From Butyrivibrio proteoclasticus (GTDB lineage Bacteria; Bacillota; Clostridia; Lachnospirales; Lachnospiraceae), in NCBI RefSeq assembly GCF_900115735.1, contig NZ_FOXO01000006.1, positions 62,001 through 126,000 on the forward strand: a DNA stretch of 64,000 bases. Direction: 5' to 3'. Positions 32,523 through 40,981 of this stretch are shown here, piece after piece. The notes under the pieces are model-generated. The model saw nothing but the letters and a program-made list of their open reading frames with translations, was not told the DNA's origin and ran no database searches. Numbering within the stretch: position 1 is the stretch's first letter; the number at the start of each line of letters is the position of its first letter. A program made the translations under genes and the position numbers.

Positions 32523-34508
32523 ATGGGGAATAAAGAATGGACACAGCTTTGGCTTGGGTATAAGAACGTAAGTAATGATAACAAAACTGTTAGCTGTGAA
32601 GTGGTAGGGTTTAACAAGGATTCACAGGTGATAAAGAGTGCACTTTGTGAGCTCAAAAGTGGATTAAAGGGAATACTTTCAGATGAGGTTGTGGATAACG
32701 CAGGCTCTTATGACATTGCTCTTACAATTAAAAAAGTTGATGCCATCGCAAAGGAAGGCTTTAAGCTTGAGAGCGATACTTCATCAGTAAGCATCTTGGC
32801 CTCAGATGATAACGGCGCATTATATGGAGCCTTTGAACTTTTAAGACAGCTCTCCTGTGGAAAAAAGCTCTCTGAGGTCAATGTGGAAAAAACTCCATCC
32901 AACCCGCTTCGTATGATGAACCACTGGGACAACATGGATGGCAGTATCGAAAGAGGTTACTCAGGCCAGTCCTTCTTTTTCGAAAATAAAGAGATTGTGG
33001 TTGACGAGAGAACACGTGACTATGCAAGATTTATGGCCAGTGTTGGTATTAACGGAGTTGTAATAAATAACGTTAATGTAAAAGATGCAGCAACTTACCT
33101 TATTACAGACAGATATTTTGATAAGGTAAAAGAGCTGTCAGAAGTATTTGCAGATTATGGCATAAAGACATATCTGTCCCTTAACTTTGCTGCACCAATA
33201 GAGCTGGGCGGACTTGAAGTCTGTGATCCTCTTGATGAAAAGGTTATAGGCTGGTGGAAAGAGAAAGCAAAAGAAGTATTCGGAAAGCTTCCACATCTTG
33301 GAGGATTTCTTGTAAAGGCTGACTCAGAGGGAAGACCCGGACCATTTACATACGGAAGAACACAGGCAGATGGCGCAAATATGCTGGGAGATGTAGTTGC
33401 TCCTTATGGCGGAATCATCATTTGGAGATGCTTTGTCTACAACTGCACTCAGGACTGGAGAGACTACAAGACAGACAGAGCAAGAGCCGGATATGATTAC
33501 TTCAAAGACTTTGACGGCGCATATCATGACAACGTAATCCTTCAGATAAAGAACGGTCCTATGGACTTCCAGATCAGAGAGCCTATTTCTCCACTTATCG
33601 GCGGACTGACAAAGACCAATCAGATGCTGGAAGTTCAGATTGCACAGGAATACACAGGACATCAGATAGACCTTTGCTATCTCATGCCGATGTTCAAAGA
33701 GGTTCTTGGATTTAAGACCTATTGTCAAAAAGAAAATGATACTGTTGCAGATGTAGTGAGCGGAAGAGCATTTGGCAATAAACTTGCAGGAATGGCAGCA
33801 GTTATCAATACCGGTAATGACAAGAACTGGACAGGAAATTACCTGGCAGCAGCTAACCTTTATGGATTTGGAAGACTTAGTTTTGACACAGAGCTTTCCT
33901 CTGAAGAAATAGCAAGAGAGTGGATAAGACTTACATTTGCCCTTGAAAAAGTGGATGAAGACAAGCTCACAGATATGCTTCTAAGATCCCGCGAAATATA
34001 TGAAAAGTACACAAGTCCTCTTGGAATCGGCTGGATGGTTACACCACATGATCACTACGGCCCAAGCGTTGATGGATATGAGTACTCAAGATGGGGCACA
34101 TATCACAGGGCAGACCACCTTGGAATAGGTGTTGACAGATCAGATAAGGGAACAGGATACGCTCAGCAGTATTACAAAGAGAATGCTGAAAAGTACAATG
34201 ATCCTGAAAAGTGCCCTGAGGAATTGCTTCTTTTCTTCCATCACATTCCATATACATGGAAGCTTAAAACAGGAAAGACACTGATCCAGCACATTTACGA
34301 CAGCCACTTTGAAGGTGAGGCTGAGGCTGAACAGCTCTTTGAAACCTGGAAGAGTCTTGAAGGAAAGGTTCCTTCAGAAGTATTTGAGAATGTCTCCCAC
34401 AGGTTTGAACTTCAGATCTACAATGCAAAAGAGTGGAGAGATCAGGTGAACTCTTACTTCTATAGAAAGAGTGGTATTTCTGACCAAAAGGGCAGAAAGA
34501 TATATTAA
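32523..34508 (+). CDS. aguA: GH67 alpha-glucuronidase
   Basis: A 661-residue cytoplasmic enzyme that removes (4-O-methyl)glucuronic acid from the non-reducing xylose of aldouronates. Length and layout match GH67: an N-terminal alpha/beta domain, then the barrel beginning near HWDNMDGSIERGYSG, with FLVKADSEGRPGPFTYGR (likely acid Glu), IIWRCFVYNC, and NGPMDFQIREP plus AQEYTGHQ, which likely carry the base Asp and Glu. There is no signal peptide, as expected, because GH67 acts on imported oligosaccharides. GGAGAAAGG precedes the ATG. Confidence 0.96.
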   Translation: MGNKEWTQLWLGYKNVSNDNKTVSCEVVGFNKDSQVIKSALCELKSGLKGILSDEVVDNAGSYDIALTIKKVDAIAKEGFKLESDTSSVSILASDDNGALYGAFELLRQLSCGKKLSEVNVEKTPSNPLRMMNHWDNMDGSIERGYSGQSFFFENKEIVVDERTRDYARFMASVGINGVVINNVNVKDAATYLITDRYFDKVKELSEVFADYGIKTYLSLNFAAPIELGGLEVCDPLDEKVIGWWKEKAKEVFGKLPHLGGFLVKADSEGRPGPFTYGRTQADGANMLGDVVAPYGGIIIWRCFVYNCTQDWRDYKTDRARAGYDYFKDFDGAYHDNVILQIKNGPMDFQIREPISPLIGGLTKTNQMLEVQIAQEYTGHQIDLCYLMPMFKEVLGFKTYCQKENDTVADVVSGRAFGNKLAGMAAVINTGNDKNWTGNYLAAANLYGFGRLSFDTELSSEEIAREWIRLTFALEKVDEDKLTDMLLRSREIYEKYTSPLGIGWMVTPHDHYGPSVDGYEYSRWGTYHRADHLGIGVDRSDKGTGYAQQYYKENAEKYNDPEKCPEELLLFFHHIPYTWKLKTGKTLIQHIYDSHFEGEAEAEQLFETWKSLEGKVPSEVFENVSHRFELQIYNAKEWRDQVNSYFYRKSGISDQKGRKIY

Positions 34509-34517
34509 ATAGAATAG

Positions 34518-34562
34518 AAGCTGATAACTGTATGGACAAAACCTACAGTTATCAGCTTTTTA
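34518..34562 (+). terminator. Rho-independent terminator after GH67
   Basis: AAGCTGATAACTGTA (34518-34532) is an exact complement of TACAGTTATCAGCTT (34544-34558), followed by TTT. Confidence 0.9.
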
Positions 34563-34565
34563 TGT

Positions 34566-34582
34566 TTGTGCATAGTGCACAA
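34566..34582. promoter_or_regulatory. Candidate operator, copy 2
   Basis: TTGTGCATAGTGCACAA is a perfect palindrome apart from its three central bases, and one more T/A pair extends it. It shares 15 of 17 positions with 13038-13054 upstream of xyn10. It lies right after the GH67 terminator and about 130 bases before importer 3. Confidence 0.6.
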
Positions 34583-34709
34583 AGTGCGCATTTATTAGTA
34601 AGTGATAGTCAATATTTGATAGGAATATCTGACGTCGATAACTTACAATAAGAGAGTAGAAATTGTGCAATATTTCTATAAAAGAATATAGGGGTTTTAG
34701 GAGGAGTTT

Positions 34710-35657
34710 ATGAGCAGAACCAAAACACAGAGGAAGGGGAGTAATCAGTCCTTTGGTGTCTACATCAAGCGCTACTGGCAGTTATACGTTCTTCTTGCTC
34801 TGCCAATCATCTATCTGATTGTTTTCAAGTACATTCCAATGCTTTATATCATGATCGCGTTCAAGAAATACAGCATTGTCCAGTCTATCTGGGAAATGCC
34901 TTGGGCCAAGAATCATGGTATGGAATACTTCATCAAAGCATTTAGTACAAAAGACTTTATCAATTCTTTGAGAAACACAATTGTTCTTAACCTTTTTGAT
35001 CTGATTATCGGATTCCCAATACCGATCATATTTGCTCTTATATTAAATGAGCTCAGATTTAAAATGTTCAAAAAGACAGTTCAGACTATTGCATATATGC
35101 CTCATTTCCTTTCATGGGTTATTATCTATGGTCTTGCACTTCAGCTCTTTACACCTACAGATGGTCTTGTGAATATGGCTATCAAGGCATTTGGAGGAGA
35201 GCCAATCCCATTTCTTAATGATCCTGCGCACTGGGTTGGAACATATATCGGCCTTGGTGTATGGCAGAGTTTTGGATGGAACTCAATCATATATCTTGCT
35301 GCTATTGCAGGTATTTCACCTGAGCTTTATGAGGCAGCCAGCGTAGATGGTGCCGGACGTTTCCAGAAGATGTGGCATATTACACTTCCGGGAATCAAGC
35401 CTACTATCGTAGTTCTTTTGATCATGGCTCTTGGTAATATCATTGGATCAAACTTTGACAGACCATTCGCACTTCAGAACAACCTTGTTATGAAGTATGC
35501 GGAAGTTATCTCTACATATGTATATAAAGCTGGTATTAAGGGACTGCAGTTCAGCTTGACAACTGCGATAGGTCTTTTCCAGTCAGTAATAAATGTATTC
35601 TTCCTGCTTGCTGCCAACTGGCTTTCACGTAAGCTGGGTGAGAGAGGAATCTGGTGA
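34710..35657 (+). CDS. Sugar ABC transporter permease (LplB type), importer 3
   Basis: A 315-residue permease. The first helix reads LYVLLALPIIYLIVFKYIPM, typical of LplB/YtcP-type oligosaccharide importers. The EAA loop is EAASVDGAGRFQKMWHITLP. GGAGGAG precedes the ATG. It begins a three-gene importer unit that includes the second permease and a lipoprotein. Confidence 0.94.
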   Translation: MSRTKTQRKGSNQSFGVYIKRYWQLYVLLALPIIYLIVFKYIPMLYIMIAFKKYSIVQSIWEMPWAKNHGMEYFIKAFSTKDFINSLRNTIVLNLFDLIIGFPIPIIFALILNELRFKMFKKTVQTIAYMPHFLSWVIIYGLALQLFTPTDGLVNMAIKAFGGEPIPFLNDPAHWVGTYIGLGVWQSFGWNSIIYLAAIAGISPELYEAASVDGAGRFQKMWHITLPGIKPTIVVLLIMALGNIIGSNFDRPFALQNNLVMKYAEVISTYVYKAGIKGLQFSLTTAIGLFQSVINVFFLLAANWLSRKLGERGIW

Positions 35658-35700
35658 TATATTGCTGGCAAGCGCATAATTTTAAAGGAGAATATATAAA

Positions 35701-36585
35701 ATGGATGAAAGTAGAACTATAAGATCCACCAAAACACAAATTGGGGATTGGGTTTTCGTTTTTATATGTGTACTTATAAGTCTTATCTGTGTTATTCCTA
35801 TGATCAACCTTTTGGCCAGATCACTTTCAGGTACAGACTTCCTTGTAAGACATGAAGTATATCTTTTACCTAAGGGACTCAACTTCGATGCTTACAAGAC
35901 CGTTCTTGGTGATGTTAAATACATTCACGCATTTGTTTGGACAGTAATCCTAACAGTAATATGCACAGTCGTTTCACTTTTTATGACAACAATATGTGCA
36001 TATCCATTGATCTTTGAAAACTTAAAAGGCAGAGGTGTTATCAACATCTTTATCACAATTACAATGTTCTTCTCTGCAGGTACTATTCCAAACTACCTGC
36101 TTATGCAGAAAATTGGTTTTCTTGATAACCCACTGGTACTCATTGTTCCATATTGCATGAGCGTTTATAACATGATCATCATGAGAAGCTTCTTTTATGG
36201 AATACCTGAGTCACTTAGAGAATCAGCAGAAATTGACGGAGCATCATACTTCAGGATCCTTTGGTCAATCTACATTCCACTGTCAAAGCCTGTACTTGCG
36301 ACACTTGCTCTTTTCTATGCAGTAGGACGTTGGAATGGTTACTCAGATGCTCTTATGTTTATGAAAAACAAGGATTTCTATCCTTTGCAGCTTCTTCTTT
36401 ACAACATTTTGAACAACATCAATTCAGTAGAAGTTGCTACACAGGAAGGATTCTCAGCACCTGGTCTTAAGGATTCACTTAAGTCCGCAATAGTTATGTT
36501 TTCAACTATTCCTATTTTGTGTATTTATCCGTTCCTTCAGAAGTACTTCATTCACGGAGTTACTCTTGGAGCGGTAAAAGAATGA
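35701..36585 (+). CDS. Sugar ABC transporter permease (YtcP type), importer 3
   Basis: A 294-residue permease with six predicted helices, the EAA loop ESAEIDGASYFRILWSIYIP, and the family C-terminus GVTLGAVKE. It follows its partner by 43 bases and a good ribosome site. Eight bases after its stop lies a copy of the 31-nt hairpin described separately. Confidence 0.94.
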   Translation: MDESRTIRSTKTQIGDWVFVFICVLISLICVIPMINLLARSLSGTDFLVRHEVYLLPKGLNFDAYKTVLGDVKYIHAFVWTVILTVICTVVSLFMTTICAYPLIFENLKGRGVINIFITITMFFSAGTIPNYLLMQKIGFLDNPLVLIVPYCMSVYNMIIMRSFFYGIPESLRESAEIDGASYFRILWSIYIPLSKPVLATLALFYAVGRWNGYSDALMFMKNKDFYPLQLLLYNILNNINSVEVATQEGFSAPGLKDSLKSAIVMFSTIPILCIYPFLQKYFIHGVTLGAVKE

Positions 36586-36592
36586 GCTGAGA

Positions 36593-36623
36593 GAACCTGA
36601 TGAGGTTTTTTCGAATCTGGTTC
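36593..36623 (+). ncRNA. 31-nt GAGG/TCGA hairpin, copy A
   Basis: Built as GAACC, T, GAT, GAGG, five T, TCGA, ATC, T, GGTTC. The outer 5-bp and inner 3-bp stems pair exactly around a T-T mismatch. The GA/GA steps could form tandem sheared pairs. The layout and length are identical to copies B and C at 42462 and 42506, while the stem bases differ in a compensating manner. Confidence 0.75.
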
Positions 36624-36629
36624 GAACGT

Positions 36630-36660
36630 GTTCTGGCTCACACGTAGTGTGAGCCAGAAC
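36630..36660 (+). promoter_or_regulatory. 13-bp intercistronic hairpin before binding-protein gene
   Basis: GTTCTGGCTCACA (36630-36642) pairs perfectly with TGTGAGCCAGAAC (36648-36660). No T-run follows. A second hairpin, CCCCC-TTC-GGGGG (36702-36714), comes just before the ribosome site. They may raise binding-protein expression over permeases through message stability. Confidence 0.7.
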
Positions 36661-36737
36661 CTCCTTATTAAAATTAAAGGTTTATGAAAAAATAGTTAAC
36701 TCCCCCTTCGGGGGTAAAAGATAAATGGAGGTATGTT

Positions 36738-38453
36738 ATGAGGAAAAAGGTATTATCTATGTTACTTGCATCTGCAATGACTCTTTCACTTGCAGCATGC
36801 GGTAGCCAGGGCGGTGAGCAGGCCGCTGAAAGTGCTCCGGCAAACGCTGATGCATCAGCAGCTCAGACTGAAACAGCTCAGGCTGACACATCAACAGAAG
36901 CAGTTGCTTCAGAACTTACAGATGGTAAGTTCGCAGACACAAGACACATCACAGTTGAGGTTTATGACCGTGGTAATGATGGCGGTTCAGACCCAACAAA
37001 CAACGTGTACACAGACTACATCAAGAAGGGAATGCTCGAGAAGCACAACGTAGAAGTTGAGTTCGTAGCAGTTCCTCGTTGGACAGAGGTTGATGAGATC
37101 AACAACCTTCTTGCAGGCGGTACAGCACCTGATGTATGTGTAACTTATTCTTATCCAACAATCAAGACATATGCTGACATGGGCGGTGTTCTTGATCTTA
37201 GACCTTACATTGATGATTACAAGGATGAACTTCCTAACCTTTGGACATGGCTTGGCGAGTCAAACCTTTACTGGGATGCTGATCCTGAGAATGGTCAGAC
37301 ATGGGCAGTTGAAGCAAAACTTGCTAACATGAACAGAATTCTTACATTCGTTCGTAAGGACTGGCTTGATAAGCTCGGTCTTGCTGAACCTACAACAAAG
37401 CAGGAGTTCCATGACATGCTCGTAGCATTCAAGGACAATGCTAGCGAACTTCTTGGAGCAGACGCTGACAAGATGGTTCCTTACTCAGTTTCTTACGATG
37501 TAGGTTGGAGAGCTGGTACTCTTATTGAATCTTTCATTGATCCAGATATCTCTGATAAAGAGTTCTATGTAAACGGCTTCGATGACAGAAAGCTTACACA
37601 GAACGGAACAAAGGAAGCAGTTAAGCTTCTTAACCAGTGGTACAACGAAGGCCTTATGTGGAATGACTTTGCTATCTACGGATCAGGCGACACAACAGAA
37701 GATGACATGATGAAGGCTGGTTATGTTGGCGCATTCACACACAACTGGGATTATCCTTTCAGAAACGGTGAGGATTCAATACAGGCTAACCTTAAGAGAC
37801 TTGTAGGCGACGACGCTAAGTACGTTGCAATCGATCCATTCGAAGACAAGAACGGAACACACAACAAGTTCCTTGCAGGCCCTATCGATCGTAAGATCTT
37901 CTTCCCTGCAACAAACGATGAGCCTCTTGCATCAATGCTTTACCTTGATTTCATCTCAGAACCTGAGACAATCCAGTTCTTACAGCTTGGTGAAGAAGGT
38001 GTTACATGCAACAAGCTTGATGACGGTGGATATGAGATCGTTGCTGCAACAGGCGATGCAATCCAGAACTCCGGTATGAACATCGACTACACAATCACAT
38101 GTAATGGTCTTCACCTTACATCTGATGACCTCACAGAGAAGACTCTTGCTCACTCATATGCAGGAATCGACGTTGAGGATGTAATCAAAGCTAACGAACT
38201 TGCAAAGACTGACACAAGAATTGGTATCAACGTTAAGACTGGTGACATCGAAGCAGAAGGTGGTGTAGGCGATACACTTTCAGCTAAGAGAGATCAGATC
38301 TATGATCAGGCTATGAGCGCAAGTGTAGATACATTCGATTCTGTTTGGGATGAGGGTATTGCTGATTACCTTGGTTCAGGCGGACAGGCTATCATTGATG
38401 AGAGAACTCAGAAATGGGAAGCTACATATGGCGATGCCGAAAACATCAGATAA
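36738..38453 (+). CDS. Extracellular sugar-binding lipoprotein, importer 3
   Basis: A 571-residue LipO/LplA-like binding lipoprotein. The signal peptide ends in SLAAC, a lipobox, followed by an Ala/Gln/Thr-rich linker to about residue 60. The domain shows VEFVAVPRWTEVDEINNLLA, the WLDKLGLAEPTTKQEFHDML helix seen in this subfamily, and YTITCNGLHLTSDD. It should supply oligosaccharides to the two permeases upstream. A terminator follows. Confidence 0.93.
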   Translation: MRKKVLSMLLASAMTLSLAACGSQGGEQAAESAPANADASAAQTETAQADTSTEAVASELTDGKFADTRHITVEVYDRGNDGGSDPTNNVYTDYIKKGMLEKHNVEVEFVAVPRWTEVDEINNLLAGGTAPDVCVTYSYPTIKTYADMGGVLDLRPYIDDYKDELPNLWTWLGESNLYWDADPENGQTWAVEAKLANMNRILTFVRKDWLDKLGLAEPTTKQEFHDMLVAFKDNASELLGADADKMVPYSVSYDVGWRAGTLIESFIDPDISDKEFYVNGFDDRKLTQNGTKEAVKLLNQWYNEGLMWNDFAIYGSGDTTEDDMMKAGYVGAFTHNWDYPFRNGEDSIQANLKRLVGDDAKYVAIDPFEDKNGTHNKFLAGPIDRKIFFPATNDEPLASMLYLDFISEPETIQFLQLGEEGVTCNKLDDGGYEIVAATGDAIQNSGMNIDYTITCNGLHLTSDDLTEKTLAHSYAGIDVEDVIKANELAKTDTRIGINVKTGDIEAEGGVGDTLSAKRDQIYDQAMSASVDTFDSVWDEGIADYLGSGGQAIIDERTQKWEATYGDAENIR

Positions 38454-38479
38454 TTAGTATCGGCAAAAGAAATTTTGAG

Positions 38480-38510
38480 CAGCTGTCACTTAATTGTGGC
38501 AGCTGTTTTT
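38480..38510 (+). terminator. Rho-independent terminator of importer 3
   Basis: CAGCTGTCAC (38480-38489) pairs with GTGGCAGCTG (38496-38505) with one G-U pair, followed by TTTTT. Confidence 0.88.
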
Positions 38511-38696
38511 GTGTGAGTTGTTCTTGAGTCATAATACTCCCACTTACGCTTATACAAAGGAAAAGTTATTACCTTGTCGAATTGCCCGAACGTAACAACA
38601 ATAATTAAGCTAATAAAGGCAAAATATGGTAAGAAAATTAGATGCTCCACCTATACAATAAATATGGTAAACAAAAGAAACTTAAGGGGTATAGAT

Positions 38697-40820
38697 ATGA
38701 ATAGACAAGAAGCAAGAAAGCGTGCAAAAGAGCTTGTTGCTAAGATGACAGTTGAAGAGAAGGCATCTCAGCTTCGCTATGACGCACCTGCTATTGACAG
38801 ACTTGGAATCCCTGCTTACAACTGGTGGAACGAAGCTCTGCATGGGGTGGCAAGAGCCGGTACAGCTACCATGTTTCCGCAGGCAATCGGTCTTGCTGCA
38901 GCTTTTGATGAGGAACTGATGAAAGAAGTCGGCGAGATCATTGCTACAGAGGGAAGAGCCAAGTATAACGAGCAGTCTAAGAGAGAAGACAGAGATATCT
39001 ACAAGGGACTTACTTTCTGGGCACCAAACGTTAATATTTTCAGAGATCCCAGGTGGGGCAGAGGCCATGAGACCTATGGTGAGGATCCATTCCTTACAAG
39101 CAGACTGGCAGTTCCTTTTGTTAAGGGAATTCAGGGCGATGGAGAGTATATGAAGGCGGTCGCATGTGCCAAGCACTTCGCTGTTCACTCAGGTCCTGAG
39201 GGCGAAAGACATTTCTTTAACGCCAAGGCTTCTAAGAAAGATCTTGAAGAAACATATCTTCCAGCATTTGAAGCATGCGTAAAAGAGGCCGGTGTAGAGG
39301 CAGTCATGGGTGCTTACAACAGAACCAACGACGAGCCATGTTGCGCTAACAAGCCACTTATGGTTGACACACTCAGAGGCAAGTGGGGATTTGAAGGCCA
39401 CTTCGTATCTGATTGCTGGGCAGTAAAAGATTTCCATGAGAATCACAAGGTTACAAAGAGTCCTGAAGAGTCTGCAAAGCTTGCGCTTGAAATGGGCTGT
39501 GATCTTAACTGCGGATGCACATATCAGAAAATAATGAATGCCTACAGAGCAGGTATTTTAAGCGAGGAGACTATCACTACTTCCTGTGAAAGACTCTTTA
39601 CAGCAAGATTCCTTTTGGGCATGTTTGATAAGACAGAGTATGATGAGATTCCTTTCGATGTTGTTGAGTGCAAAGAACACCTTGAAGTTGCACATAGAGC
39701 AGCAAGAGAGTCAGTAGTTCTTTTGAAAAACAACGGAATCCTTCCTCTTGATAAGAGCAAGATAAAGACTATCGGTGTAGTTGGACCAAACGCTAACTCA
39801 CGTCTTTCACTTATTGGAAATTATCATGGAACAGCTTCAAGATATGTCACTGTTCTTGAGGGAATCCAGGACAAAGTTGGAGGAGATGTCCGCGTTCTTT
39901 ATTCAGAAGGCTGCGATATCTTCAAAGACAATATAAGTAATCTTTCTGATCCAAACCTTCCGGACAGACTTTCAGAGGCTAAGACAGTTGCAGATTACTC
40001 AGATGTAGTAGTTGTTGTACTGGGCCTTGATGAGAACCTTGAGGGTGAAGAAGGCGATGCAGGAAACCAGTTTGCATCAGGTGATAAGATAAACCTGAGC
40101 CTTCCTCTTCCACAGAGACAGCTCCTTTACTCAGTACTTGAGTGCGGAAAGCCTACAATCGTCATCGATATGGCTGGAAGTGCGATAGACCTTTCGAAGG
40201 CTCAGGATGATGCGGATGCAGTTCTCCAGGCGTTTTATCCCGGAGCAAGAGGCGGAAAAGATGTAGCTGATATCCTCTTTGGTGATGTATCACCTTCAGG
40301 AAAGCTTCCTGTTACTTTCTACAAGTCAGCAGATGATCTTCCTGACTTCAAAGACTACTCAATGAAGAACAGGACTTACAGATACTTTACCGGAACACCT
40401 CTTTATCCTTTTGGATATGGTCTTACATACGGTGACTGCTATGTTAAGCCTGACAACCATTTACATATGGATAATGGTAGTGAACCTGATACATTTGATG
40501 CAGAGCTTACTGTTACAGTAGTAAATGCAGGCAAAGTAGACACAGACGAAGTTGTACAGGTTTACATCAAGGATCTTGATTCTGAGTTTGCCACAACTTA
40601 TCCACGTCTCTGCGGATTTAAGAGAGTACATGTTAAGGCAGGCGCAGAAACAGAGGTAACAATAAAGCTTGATAAGAAAGCCTTCACATCTGTCAATGAA
40701 GATGGTGAGAGAAAGATATTTGGCAAGAACTTCAAGATTTATTTCGGAACACAGCAGCCTGATGCCCGTTCTGAGGAGCTCACAGGACATAAGTGTGCAA
40801 GCTTTGATGTTAAGTTGTGA
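38697..40820 (+). CDS. GH3 beta-xylosidase-type enzyme
   Basis: A 707-residue cytoplasmic GH3 glycosidase, most likely releasing xylose from xylo-oligosaccharides. The barrel shows WWNEALHGVARAG, FWAPNVNIFRDPRWGRGHET, GEDPFLTSRL, ACAKHFAVHSGPE and the nucleophile Asp in FVSDCWAVKDFH, a form common in beta-xylosidases. The second domain (VVLLKNNGILPLDKS..., EEGDAGNQFASGD) and the final fibronectin-like domain (PLYPFGYGLTYG onward) are complete. ATG at 38697 after AAGGGG is the start; the frame is open 123 bases further up without a good site. No clear terminator follows. Confidence 0.92.
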   Translation: MNRQEARKRAKELVAKMTVEEKASQLRYDAPAIDRLGIPAYNWWNEALHGVARAGTATMFPQAIGLAAAFDEELMKEVGEIIATEGRAKYNEQSKREDRDIYKGLTFWAPNVNIFRDPRWGRGHETYGEDPFLTSRLAVPFVKGIQGDGEYMKAVACAKHFAVHSGPEGERHFFNAKASKKDLEETYLPAFEACVKEAGVEAVMGAYNRTNDEPCCANKPLMVDTLRGKWGFEGHFVSDCWAVKDFHENHKVTKSPEESAKLALEMGCDLNCGCTYQKIMNAYRAGILSEETITTSCERLFTARFLLGMFDKTEYDEIPFDVVECKEHLEVAHRAARESVVLLKNNGILPLDKSKIKTIGVVGPNANSRLSLIGNYHGTASRYVTVLEGIQDKVGGDVRVLYSEGCDIFKDNISNLSDPNLPDRLSEAKTVADYSDVVVVVLGLDENLEGEEGDAGNQFASGDKINLSLPLPQRQLLYSVLECGKPTIVIDMAGSAIDLSKAQDDADAVLQAFYPGARGGKDVADILFGDVSPSGKLPVTFYKSADDLPDFKDYSMKNRTYRYFTGTPLYPFGYGLTYGDCYVKPDNHLHMDNGSEPDTFDAELTVTVVNAGKVDTDEVVQVYIKDLDSEFATTYPRLCGFKRVHVKAGAETEVTIKLDKKAFTSVNEDGERKIFGKNFKIYFGTQQPDARSEELTGHKCASFDVKL

Positions 40821-40981
40821 CATTGATTGCGTACAATATGAATAAAAAAGTGAAGTGTTTTTCTACATTTTGCAAGATTGTATTTTAGTCAGCAATGACA
40901 GATAATATTTTAGATGCAAATAAAATAATTAGGGGAAAACAATATAAGTTTTAAGCGTTCTACGCGAGAAAGGGGATTTTT

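Noticed and set aside
36593-36623. A hammerhead ribozyme core in CTGATGAG
   Set aside because: Copies B and C lack CTGATGA and no GAAA with the needed three-stem layout is present; the common feature is a single hairpin.
38574-38696. A 41-residue N-terminal extension of the GH3 enzyme
   Set aside because: It has no ribosome site and no signal peptide character; AAGGGG precedes the ATG at 38697.
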